From: Chroococcidiopsidaceae cyanobacterium CP_BM_RX_35
GTDB lineage: Bacteria > Cyanobacteriota > Cyanobacteriia > Cyanobacteriales > Chroococcidiopsidaceae
Direction: 5' to 3'
Length of the DNA: 11,676 nucleotides
Assembly: GCA_019242465.1 (NCBI GenBank)
Contig: JAFAVL010000611.1
Coordinates: forward strand, 1 to 11,676
The first letter of the stretch is position 1, and every line of letters begins with the position of its first letter. The position numbers and the translations under genes were made by a program. This document shows positions 5,957-11,676 of this stretch, in pieces. The notes below the pieces were generated by a model that had not been told where the DNA came from, did no database searches, and saw only the letters and a program-made list of their open reading frames with translations.

Positions 5957-8900
5957 ACCGTTTCACCAAACTGCTGCAATCTCAGGCCAAAGCCATTTAT
6001 CTGGTCTTCATCCTAATTGCTTTAGCAGGTCTCTTGGCCTTCTTAAATTTGCCCTCCGGCGTGTATCCAGAATTATCCTTCCCTCGGATTTCCGTGATTG
6101 GGTCGGCTGGCGACAGCTCACCGCAGCAACTCGTGCTGACACTCACTCGTCCTTTAGAGGAAGCTGTGACTCAAGTTTATGGAGTGCGCTGGGTGCGCTC
6201 CAAAACTATCCGGGGTTCAGCCGAACTCTCTATTGAGTTTCAGGAGGGGACTGACATGCAGCACGCTATGCAGCAGCTACAGTCTCGCGTTGGGGAGATA
6301 CGTAGCACTCTGCCTACTGGTGTGAATCTCAACATTGAGCAGGTAACCCCGGCAACTTTTTTCCCGGTACTCACGTACAATGTCAGCTCAGACACCCTGA
6401 CACTAGCAGATCTCCGTACCATTGCCCAGTACCAGATTCGACCAAATCTGGCTCAAGTGCCGGGAGTAGTCTTAGTCCAGATCCAGGGAGGAGATATCTC
6501 CGAGGTGGAAGTGCAGATTGACCCGGCTAAACTCAAAAGCTACGGTCTGAGTCTCACCCAGATTGCCAATGCCCTACAGCGCTCGAATCAGGAGCTTGCA
6601 GTGGGTAAGATAGATAAGCTCTACCAGCAGAACCTAGTTGTTGCGGCTAATCAGGCGCTCAACCCTGCCGAGTTAGCGGGCGTTGTGGTGACAACCATTG
6701 GTCCAGGTAAACCGATCTTCTTGCGAGATCTGGGGCAGATTTCACTCGATCATGCGGTTCCAACCCAAATAGTCAGCGTACATGGCAAACCAGGATTGAC
6801 AATCAATATTTTTCGTCAGCCCAATAGTAATGTGGTTACAGTTGGTGACGGAGTGCGTAAAGCACTGAAGTCCCTCCAGGCTAAACTGCCCCCCGGAATT
6901 TCAATCCTACCGGCTTACAACGAATCGGGCCTGGTTGTTGATGCCATTGCCAATGTGCGCGATTCTATCGTCATTGGTATCGTTCTCATCATCATTGTGC
7001 TGTACGTCTTCCTACGTGAATGGCGCAGTACAGTCATTGCCGCCTTGACCATCCCCTTATCGTCACTGGCAGCCTTTGCGGTTCTGGCAGTGTTGCATCA
7101 GAGTCTCAACCTGATGTCTCTGGGAGGGCTAGCCGTGGCTATTGGGCTGGTGATTGATGATGCCATTGTGGTGATTGAAAATATCGATCGGCAGCTACAA
7201 AAGAAACTCAAACCAAGCGCAGCTGTGGCAGCAGCAATGGCGGAGTTAGCGGCTCCAGTGACTAGTTCTACAGTCACAACCGTGGCAGTTTTTTTACCCT
7301 TGGGTCTTTTATCAGGAGTGGCAGGTCAGTTTTTTATTAGCCTCACGATTACCCTGACCGCTGCGGTCGTCTTCTCGCTGCTGCTAGCCTTGACTCTGAC
7401 TCCCTTATTAGCTGCCCGATGGCTTAATAGTTTTGAAACTCCTAAAGAGCTGACAATTATCGGGCGTCTAGACGCTTGGTATGGTCAGCTGTTGCGCCGG
7501 GTGTTGCGCAAGCCACTTTGGGTGGGCTTAATCGCCCTCTTCCTGCTTGTAGTAGGAGTGGGAATCTTTAGCAAACTGGGTTCAAGCTTTTTGCCGGAAT
7601 TTGATGAAGGCAGCTATATCTTTGATTACTTAGCGCCACCAGGCACATCCCTGGCTGAAACTAATGTCCTAGCAAGTAAGCTGGAAACGATTCTGGCTAA
7701 AACCCCTGAGGTAGTCACTTGGACTAGGCGCACTGGGGCAGAAAATGGAATCTTCGCCACAGCTCCTAATACGGGGGATATTCAGGTCATCCTCAAACCT
7801 CAGAGCCAACGCCATAAGAGTGTCTTTCAGATCTTTAAGGAGCAGCGCCAAGAGACGGCGCAGCAGGTTCCTCAATTGTTTGCTGATTTCCATCAGATTC
7901 TTCAGGACGAACTCAACGACCTCTCCGGTTCGTCAACTCCCATTAAAGAGCGCATCTTTGGTCAAGACTCAAGCGTTCTGCGTACTCTTACTACCCAAGT
8001 ACAGAACCGTATCCAGAATATCTCTGGGTTAGTAGATGTAAACACGACAGGTACAGTATCGATCCCCCAACTTGACGTACATGTTAACCCGATGCAAGCG
8101 GGTCAGTTGGGTCTGACGCCAGATGACGTGGCACTCCAGGTTCAAGATGCGCTATTCGGTAACGTTGTCACTCAGCTTCCCCAAGGCGATCACTTAGTAG
8201 GCGTGCGCATACACTTTTTGGATAGCGTCAACTACAATCCCCAGCAACTTGCCCAACTGCCAATAGTTGGTACGACTGGTCAAATGCTTCCCTTATCAGC
8301 CATAGCCACGATTGTTCCCGGCACCGCCGAGGAGGAGATCTTGCGCGAGAATCAGCAGCGATACGTCGAGGTCGTAGCCGATTTACAGGGACGAAGCCTA
8401 GGTGCAGTGCAGCCAGAGATCGACAAACAACTGAAGGCTCTACAGCTACCTGCGGGCTACTCCCTGTCCAAGGGTGGACTTTCTAAAAGCCAACAGCAAG
8501 CGTTTCAACAACTGCTGCTCGTCTTGGGGCTGGGCATTTTGCTGGTTTACATCGTGCTCGTCATTCAGTTCCGTTCCCTCACTCAACCTCTGGCTATTTT
8601 CACGGCTCTTCCCCTGGCTCTGTTTGGAGTAGTACTAGCGCTGTGGCTAACACACACACCCCTAAACATTTCATCGTTTATGGGAATTATTTTACTGGTA
8701 GGGCTAGTGGTTAAAAACGGCATCATCTTACTGCAGTACACAAATTCCTTGCACTCAGAAGGCATGTCTCTAGAAGCAGCACTGGTTCAGGCTGGGGAAG
8801 TGCGCCTCCGACCGATCCTGATGACAACGCTCTGCGCCATCCTAGGTCTGCTGCCCCTGGCTCTAGGTATAGGTGCGGGGTCAGGGTTACAACAGCCATT

Positions 8901-9027
8901 GGCGATCGCTGTGATCGGTGGGCTTTCTCTCTCCGCCATTTTCACCCTGATATTTGTGCCAGTTGTCTTTCGAGTCATCTCCCAATTTCATGTTCCTAAA
9001 CCTAGAGTCAGAATCTGGCGACACTAG
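5953..9027 (+). CDS. RND-family efflux transporter, inner-membrane pump subunit
   Basis: This proton-driven exporter has 1024 residues, close to the usual ~1030-1050. It has the standard layout of TM1 (about 14-32), a large periplasmic porter/docking loop, TM2-TM7, a second periplasmic loop and TM8-TM12. The proton relay is intact: D402/D403 in TM4 (AIGLVIDDAIVVIENI) and K921 in TM10 (VGLVVKNGI), equivalent to the AcrB Asp pair and Lys940. The TM4 motif is of the multidrug (HAE, AcrB-like) rather than the heavy-metal (CzcA DFGxIVDG) type. However, the second-loop PGTSLAETN...TRRTGAE pattern is shared with a poorly characterised RND subgroup, so the substrate is open. It is co-transcribed with the adaptor through a GTG start with its own GGAGG. 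It is probably induced through box C by the upstream two-component system. Confidence 0.96.
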   Translation: MNRFTKLLQSQAKAIYLVFILIALAGLLAFLNLPSGVYPELSFPRISVIGSAGDSSPQQLVLTLTRPLEEAVTQVYGVRWVRSKTIRGSAELSIEFQEGTDMQHAMQQLQSRVGEIRSTLPTGVNLNIEQVTPATFFPVLTYNVSSDTLTLADLRTIAQYQIRPNLAQVPGVVLVQIQGGDISEVEVQIDPAKLKSYGLSLTQIANALQRSNQELAVGKIDKLYQQNLVVAANQALNPAELAGVVVTTIGPGKPIFLRDLGQISLDHAVPTQIVSVHGKPGLTINIFRQPNSNVVTVGDGVRKALKSLQAKLPPGISILPAYNESGLVVDAIANVRDSIVIGIVLIIIVLYVFLREWRSTVIAALTIPLSSLAAFAVLAVLHQSLNLMSLGGLAVAIGLVIDDAIVVIENIDRQLQKKLKPSAAVAAAMAELAAPVTSSTVTTVAVFLPLGLLSGVAGQFFISLTITLTAAVVFSLLLALTLTPLLAARWLNSFETPKELTIIGRLDAWYGQLLRRVLRKPLWVGLIALFLLVVGVGIFSKLGSSFLPEFDEGSYIFDYLAPPGTSLAETNVLASKLETILAKTPEVVTWTRRTGAENGIFATAPNTGDIQVILKPQSQRHKSVFQIFKEQRQETAQQVPQLFADFHQILQDELNDLSGSSTPIKERIFGQDSSVLRTLTTQVQNRIQNISGLVDVNTTGTVSIPQLDVHVNPMQAGQLGLTPDDVALQVQDALFGNVVTQLPQGDHLVGVRIHFLDSVNYNPQQLAQLPIVGTTGQMLPLSAIATIVPGTAEEEILRENQQRYVEVVADLQGRSLGAVQPEIDKQLKALQLPAGYSLSKGGLSKSQQQAFQQLLLVLGLGILLVYIVLVIQFRSLTQPLAIFTALPLALFGVVLALWLTHTPLNISSFMGIILLVGLVVKNGIILLQYTNSLHSEGMSLEAALVQAGEVRLRPILMTTLCAILGLLPLALGIGAGSGLQQPLAIAVIGGLSLSAIFTLIFVPVVFRVISQFHVPKPRVRIWRH

Positions 9028-9057
9028 ATGCTAAAAGGTCTTTCAGTTTCTCAAAGT

Positions 9058-9074
9058 AGCCGCCCATAACGGCT
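9058..9074 (+). other. small hairpin between pump and PepSY gene
   Basis: AGCCG and CGGCT are separated by 7 bases, within the 105-bp gap between the pump and the PepSY gene. No T-tract follows, so it is more likely an RNA processing or stability element, or incidental, than an intrinsic terminator. Confidence 0.25.
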
Positions 9075-9132
9075 CAACTACGAAGGCAAGCTCAATCACA
9101 CTACTTTTCTCATTTTTTACGAGGTAATTTGT

Positions 9133-9447
9133 ATGACATTCTCAAAAACTGCCATTGTGATCGCGATCGCTACAGTAGGCACACTACTACTGCCTACTGC
9201 CAGCTTTGCTGCTGCTCGCATTACTGCCGCCCAAGCTGAGACTGCTGCCCTTGGTCGTATCCCTGGCAAAGCATTATCGGCTAAGTACGAATATGAAGAT
9301 GGTCGTTGGCAATATGCTGTCCTCGTACAGCAAGGTCGTGACCTCTACGAGGTTGAGGTGAACGCCCAGAACGGGCGAGTTATGGACTCCGAGCGGACAA
9401 CCGCAGCAGAGGAGAGGTCGGAAGCGACCAAAGGAGGACACGACTAA
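9133..9447 (+). CDS. small secreted PepSY-domain protein
   Basis: This is a 104-residue exported protein. A signal peptide (MTFSKTAIVIAIA...) is cut after ASFA near residue 27. A single PepSY repeat follows: ITAAQAETAALGRIPG, then the Tyr-rich strands KYEYEDGRWQYAVLV and the closing YEVEVNAQNGRVMD. The C-terminus is charged and disordered. PepSY domains act in the envelope as peptidase inhibitors or as sensors in two-component loci. Stand-alone copies often sit beside sensor kinases, and their ligands are mostly unknown. GAGG at 9121-9124 lies 8 bases before the ATG. The gene follows the pump by 105 bp in the same direction, so it may be the last gene of the efflux operon or separately promoted. 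A feedback role toward the kinase is inference. Confidence 0.9.
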   Translation: MTFSKTAIVIAIATVGTLLLPTASFAAARITAAQAETAALGRIPGKALSAKYEYEDGRWQYAVLVQQGRDLYEVEVNAQNGRVMDSERTTAAEERSEATKGGHD

Positions 9448-9564
9448 AAGCCCAATTTTTTACCTTAATTAGAATTGTTTGCCCTACATAAAGAACCGAG
9501 GACAAACATTCTAGCTATAAATTGCGGCATTTATTGCAAAAATCATTAAGCGAGGAGAATAACA

Positions 9565-9837
9565 ATGATCGAACTTCAAGCATTATATCAAGGCTGTTTG
9601 TTAGAAGTTATTCCGCAACAAAATGGAAGTTATAAATGCTATTGCATACCACCAAGTATGAGTGGCACTTACGTTTGCGAAAACGATTTTCAAACAATTG
9701 ATGGAGCCATGGAAGAAGCTAGAGCTAAGGCAAGAGAAATCAGCTTGGATAACTTGCTCTTCGAACACATCATCAGTTCCTTAATCAATAAATCTGGTCA
9801 AACAATTTGCCCAAGCGACCTTGAGCAATCGAGTTAG
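9565..9837 (+). CDS. 90-residue hypothetical protein
   Basis: A good ribosome site (AGGAGA, 9553-9558, 6 bases before ATG) and a protein-like composition support a real gene. The product is cytoplasmic-looking with no signal or membrane segment. It has an N-terminal beta-rich half (about 1-45) containing four Cys (11, 25, 27, 38; YKCYCIPP is notable), an Ala/Glu-rich helix (about 46-60) and a second helix, with a fifth Cys at 82. The layout, a short beta sheet then a helix starting IDGAMEEARAKA, resembles small HicB-like or DUF1902-like folds, but I do not recognise a family. Base composition is more AT-rich than in the efflux genes. No functional link to its neighbours is apparent. Confidence 0.75.
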   Translation: MIELQALYQGCLLEVIPQQNGSYKCYCIPPSMSGTYVCENDFQTIDGAMEEARAKAREISLDNLLFEHIISSLINKSGQTICPSDLEQSS

Positions 9838-9896
9838 GGAAACAACCGTATGGTACTTTTAAGTACGATTACCGCGAGCATTGCCCTGGAGAAAAT

Positions 9897-10445
9897 ATGA
9901 TGCAAATCCTCGCCATATCTGGTAGCCTTCGTGCGGGTTCGACCAACTCTCATCTTCTTCGCGCTGCGGCATCTTTGGCTCCTGAGAACTTGAATTTCAC
10001 GTTCTATCATGGGTTGGCAGACCTTCCTCATTTCAGCCCCGAACTAGACGAAAACCCACCTGCATCCGTTACTCTTCTGCGCGAACTACTCCAAGCAGCC
10101 GACGGCGTACTTATCTGTACTCCAGAGTATGCCTTTGGGGTACCAGGGTCCCTCAAGAACGCGCTTGACTGGACCGTGTCTACATGCGCCTTTTCAGACA
10201 AGCCAGTAGCAGTCATCAGCGCCTCCTCCACCTATATGGGTGGAGATAAAGCACACGCATCTCTTCTACTAACGCTAACTGCATTAGGGGCAAATATCCT
10301 GGAGTCAGGAAAGCTAATTATCGCAGCCATTCGCACAAAAATGAATCCTGACGGTGAGGTAACAGACTCAGCGACGGTACAAGCGCTCAAATCGGTTGTT
10401 GCTGCCCTAGCGCAGGCAATCATCGCGTCTAAAGCTATATGGTGA
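9897..10445 (+). CDS. NADPH-dependent FMN reductase-family flavoprotein
   Basis: This is a flavodoxin-fold oxidoreductase of 182 residues, the usual length for the ChrR/azoreductase-like FMN reductase family, which transfers electrons from NAD(P)H through FMN to quinones, chromate or other acceptors. The FMN phosphate loop is GSLRAGSTNSHL (9-20). The flavin-ring loop is TPEYAFGVPGSLKNALDW (75-92). A third loop with STYMGG follows near 111-116. All look intact, so it is probably active in the cytosol. GGAGA at 9888-9892 lies 4 bases before the first ATG (9897) and 7 before the second (9900), so the second Met is the likelier start. The stop runs straight into a truncated phospholipase-D-like gene whose frame is open through this junction. 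The 3' end may therefore have been altered by the rearrangement. Confidence 0.93.
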   Translation: MMQILAISGSLRAGSTNSHLLRAAASLAPENLNFTFYHGLADLPHFSPELDENPPASVTLLRELLQAADGVLICTPEYAFGVPGSLKNALDWTVSTCAFSDKPVAVISASSTYMGGDKAHASLLLTLTALGANILESGKLIIAAIRTKMNPDGEVTDSATVQALKSVVAALAQAIIASKAIW

Positions 10446-10939
10446 ACACATCATTGCGGCTTTAATTACCTCTGCCCAAAATCGCATTAAGATTGCCTCA
10501 ATGGTCCTCACATCTCACACTACCCTCCGCGCTCTGGACGATGCTCTTCTTCATGGACAAGTCAAGAAAATTGCTGGGATTTATGATCAGACGCAGATGT
10601 CGGAGATAGTCAAACGGTGGCAAAAATCGCAGAAAAGTGCTGGGGTTGCCCAAACGTTTGAGGAGGTGGCGAGTACACTAGTGGGTAAGAAATCAACCCC
10701 ATACAAAGCCAATAGTAAACACAATTTTATGCATAACAAAGTTGTAGTTTGTGATGACGCTGTGGTTACTGGCAGCTTTAATTTCTCTCGAAGTGCAACT
10801 CAAGGCTTCGCCGGAGGTAGCAAGGCGCGACTTCCTTGAGCAAGCTCAAAATGCTGAGAATATGCTGGTGATCCACAATCAAGCGTTAGCAGATCAATAC
10901 AGTACATACATTGACGAACTGGTCACACAGTACAAATAA
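10446..10939 (+). pseudogene. phospholipase-D-like gene, truncated at 5' end and frame-broken
   Basis: Reading from 10441 in the frame of 10501 gives HIIAALITSAQNRIKIASM and onward. A PLD-type catalytic motif follows near 10726-10790 (HNKVVVCD, then GSFNFSRSA). This frame stops at 10837-10839. The natural continuation (NAENMLVIHNQALADQYSTY, ending in DELVTQYK) lies in the +1 frame from 10850 and stops at 10937-10939. Removing 46 bases (10804-10849) restores one frame. The N-terminal half and first HKD motif expected of a full-length enzyme are absent; the fragment begins where the flavoprotein ends. PLD-family proteins are phosphodiesterases acting on phospholipids or nucleic acids. This copy is almost certainly non-functional. 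Confidence 0.88.
10804..10849 (+). repeat. 46-bp insertion inside the PLD gene with 5-bp direct repeat
   Basis: CTCAA occurs at 10799-10803 and again at 10845-10849. Between them lie 41 bases that do not belong to the PLD protein and that contain small hairpins (GGC-TTC-GCC at 10804-10812) and a 7-bp inverted pair (CTCAAGG at 10799-10805, CCTTGAG at 10834-10840). Deleting one repeat copy plus the insert joins SRSATQ to NAENML in frame. This looks like a small dispersed palindromic repeat of the kind common in filamentous cyanobacteria, inserted with target duplication. Confidence 0.68.
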
Positions 10940-10966
10940 CCGAGTTCAGTTGCAGCGCTAATGGGA

Positions 10967-10997
10967 AAGCTCTCTCCTAGATACCTAAGGAGAGCTT
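10967..10997. terminator. probable intrinsic terminator after the PLD remnant
   Basis: AAGCTCTC...CCTAG, loop ATAC, then CTAAGG-AGAGCTT form an imperfect stem of about 12 bp with one bulge. On the + strand a T-rich tract follows (TCTCAGTTTGTTGTT). It lies 28 bp after the PLD stop and could also end transcription of the convergent minus-strand pair. Confidence 0.55.
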
Positions 10998-11076
10998 CTC
11001 AGTTTGTTGTTGAAAGTGGAACCCGGCGCTCAATCGCTTCACAGATAACTTTGATATGGTCGGCTCCAAGACCGTG

Positions 11077-11313
11077 TTAGCTGGCTGGCTGCATCTGACT
11101 TAACTGACCCAACTCAACACTTACGGCATCAAAACGCGCATCTCCTGGATGGTAAGACAGAACCTCTAATCCGATGGGCTCACCGCTCGACGCATCTTTG
11201 ATCAGGATGACACCATCTCCAAGTTCAGTACAAATCTGCTCTTTTCTTGGGGCTTGCCAAAACACGCTAAGCAATTCTGCATCAGGTTCATAAAACACTT
11301 TTATTTGAGCCAT
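11077..11313 (-). CDS. DUF2283-like small protein, candidate antitoxin
   Basis: The 78-residue product starts MAQIKVFYEPDAELLSVFW and continues with an ELGDGVILIKD segment and EPIGLEVLSYHPGD. This is the beta-rich pattern of the DUF2283 family (Y-x-P-x-A-D/E-x-L...DGV...GIEIL). Its ATG lies inside the end of the upstream minus-strand gene (13-bp overlap), so the two are coupled. DUF2283 proteins are often found beside small RelE/BECR-fold proteins and are suspected antitoxins, but direct functional proof for this subgroup is not known to me. No DNA-binding motif is obvious. The overlap order, toxin-like gene first, is less usual but known for HigBA-type modules. Confidence 0.82.
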   Translation of the reverse strand: MAQIKVFYEPDAELLSVFWQAPRKEQICTELGDGVILIKDASSGEPIGLEVLSYHPGDARFDAVSVELGQLSQMQPAS

Positions 11314-11531
11314 ATTGTTTCACCCTCTTTGATCGCATCAGTTTGATAAGCCGTGATTAAGAATCCATCTCCATTTAAGCGTCGAACTACTGTAACCGCC
11401 CACCTATCCTCGTGACGTAGTCGATAAAACAGCAACACTTCGGGATCTCGGCTGCTGCGTCGAACTTCGTCTGGCGAGGATAAAGCCAACTGAATTAGGT
11501 CTTCCAATTCCTCAATATCAGGATGCTTGCT
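11301..11531 (-). pseudogene. RelE/BECR-like (DUF4258-type) small protein, 5' end probably lost to an IS element
   Basis: The frame encodes SKHPDIEELEDLIQLAL, then SPDEV, DPEVLLFYR, RWAVTVVRR and GFLITAYQTDAIKEGE. This is the pattern of small ribonuclease-fold proteins (RelE-like/DUF4258/BECR types) common in cyanobacteria. A TTG at 11507 can serve as a start and gives 68 residues. The homologous-looking sequence, however, continues upstream through KHPDI to about 11531 without any ATG, and meets a stop at 11544-11546 inside the terminal hairpin of a TnpB-type element. I infer that the original N-terminus was displaced by insertion. It may still be translated from TTG. The gene overlaps the DUF2283-like gene by 13 bp. 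Family assignment is from pattern memory and is moderate. Confidence 0.65.
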
Positions 11532-11540
11532 GACATCCTC

Positions 11541-11676
11541 CCGTCACCAAACAAGTTTGGTGCGGGGTTCCTCCTTCACCCACCCAACTTATCAACCAAG
11601 CTTTCACTTAATTGACAGAGGTTGATGTGTCCAGAGGCGTTAATTCCGGCATGCCCTGCCGTACTCGCAATTCTTA
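11541..11676 (-). ncRNA. probable 3' part of the TnpB guide RNA (reRNA/omega RNA)
   Basis: In IS200/IS605 elements the guide RNA overlaps the tnpB 3' end and covers the right-end hairpin. Its guide portion comes from DNA just outside the element. The expected layout is present: the tnpB 3' end, a G/A-rich linker, a stem of about 11 bp with a 2-base loop, then flanking host DNA. If expressed, the guide would match the adjacent DUF4258-like gene from about 11531 downward. This is based on family knowledge and position only. Confidence 0.42.
11576..11676 (-). CDS. tnpB: RNA-guided endonuclease TnpB, C-terminal end only (IS1341/IS891-type transposase)
   Basis: The last 32 codons of a gene entering from the right edge read through STAGHAGINASGHINLC and LSESLVDKLGG and end in TGA (11576-11578). 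The AGHAGINASG tail is characteristic of cyanobacterial TnpB proteins of the IS891/IS1136/IS1341 group, following the zinc-finger/RuvC end. TnpB is the RNA-guided nuclease of IS200/IS605 elements and keeps the element at its donor site. The catalytic residues lie outside the window, so activity cannot be judged. It is oriented toward the DUF4258/DUF2283 pair. Confidence 0.82.
   Translation of the reverse strand, partial: RIASTAGHAGINASGHINLCQLSESLVDKLGG

Larger units (their letters stand above)
11532..11676 (-). mobile_element. right end of an IS200/IS605-type (IS1341-like) TnpB element
   Basis: On the minus strand the end of a TnpB reading frame is followed by about 45 bases of noncoding sequence. 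This ends in a strong hairpin (CACCAAAC/GTTTGGTG at 11545-11562, extended by CCG/CGG at 11541-11543 and 11563-11565) and then GGGAGGATGTC. A subterminal hairpin just inside the right end, with no terminal inverted repeats, is typical of this family. The element continues beyond the window. The exact boundary, placed near 11532, is an estimate. Confidence 0.75.

Noticed and set aside
9448..9564. Possible terminator after the PepSY gene (T-run at 9461-9466)
   Set aside because: No stable stem precedes the T-run; only a weak CAATT/AATTG pairing is visible.
10940..11076. A short protein-like minus-strand run (HGLGADHIKVICEAIERR) just after the DUF2283-like stop
   Set aside because: It is about 25 codons with no start codon and no family I can name. 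It could be a gene relic or chance, so it was not called.
11541..11565. The strong palindrome read as a rho-independent terminator
   Set aside because: No T-tract follows on either strand, and its position after a TnpB tail fits an IS right-end hairpin better.
1..11676. CRISPR arrays, tRNA or rRNA genes
   Set aside because: No regularly spaced repeats with unique spacers beyond the operator boxes, and no tRNA-like cloverleaf or rRNA sequence was recognised on either strand.

Overview
The window looks like chromosomal accessory DNA from a cyanobacterium. Four copies of the cyanobacterial octamer GCGATCGC (HIP1) occur at 583-590, 3580-3587, 8902-8909 and 9163-9170. The gene families fit this, including the 3' tail of a cyanobacterial-type TnpB at the right edge. 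I cannot name the genus from the sequence.

Region 1 (1-3925) is a regulatory block. An OmpR-family response regulator overlaps its histidine kinase (374-2465). A convergent minus-strand gene encodes a membrane protein with four internal repeats, resembling COG4705 (2532-3308). A dead copy of the last ~70 codons of the same kinase follows (3472-3684). A 28-bp element built from three hexamer half-sites at exact 11-bp spacing occurs four times: after the kinase (A), upstream of the membrane-protein gene (D, minus strand), after the dead kinase copy (B), and upstream of the secreted-protein gene (C). This is the layout expected for direct-repeat binding by an OmpR-type regulator, so the adjacent regulator is the obvious candidate.

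Region 2 (3926-9447) is the probable output of that system. It encodes a secreted helical protein of unknown family, a lipoprotein membrane-fusion adaptor, an RND efflux pump with an intact proton relay (its GTG start overlaps the adaptor stop), and a small secreted PepSY protein. The picture is a two-component, envelope-stress or efflux locus whose sensor-operator-effector cassette was duplicated and partly decayed. The inducing signal and pumped substrate cannot be read from the sequence.

Region 3 (9448-11676) is a patchwork. It holds a 90-residue orphan protein, an FMN reductase-like flavoprotein, and the C-terminal part of a phospholipase-D-like gene broken by a 46-bp insertion flanked by a 5-bp direct repeat. 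A probable terminator follows, then a minus-strand RelE-like/DUF2283 pair resembling a toxin-antitoxin module. The upstream member of that pair appears cut at its 5' end by the right end of an IS200/IS605-type TnpB element running off the window edge.
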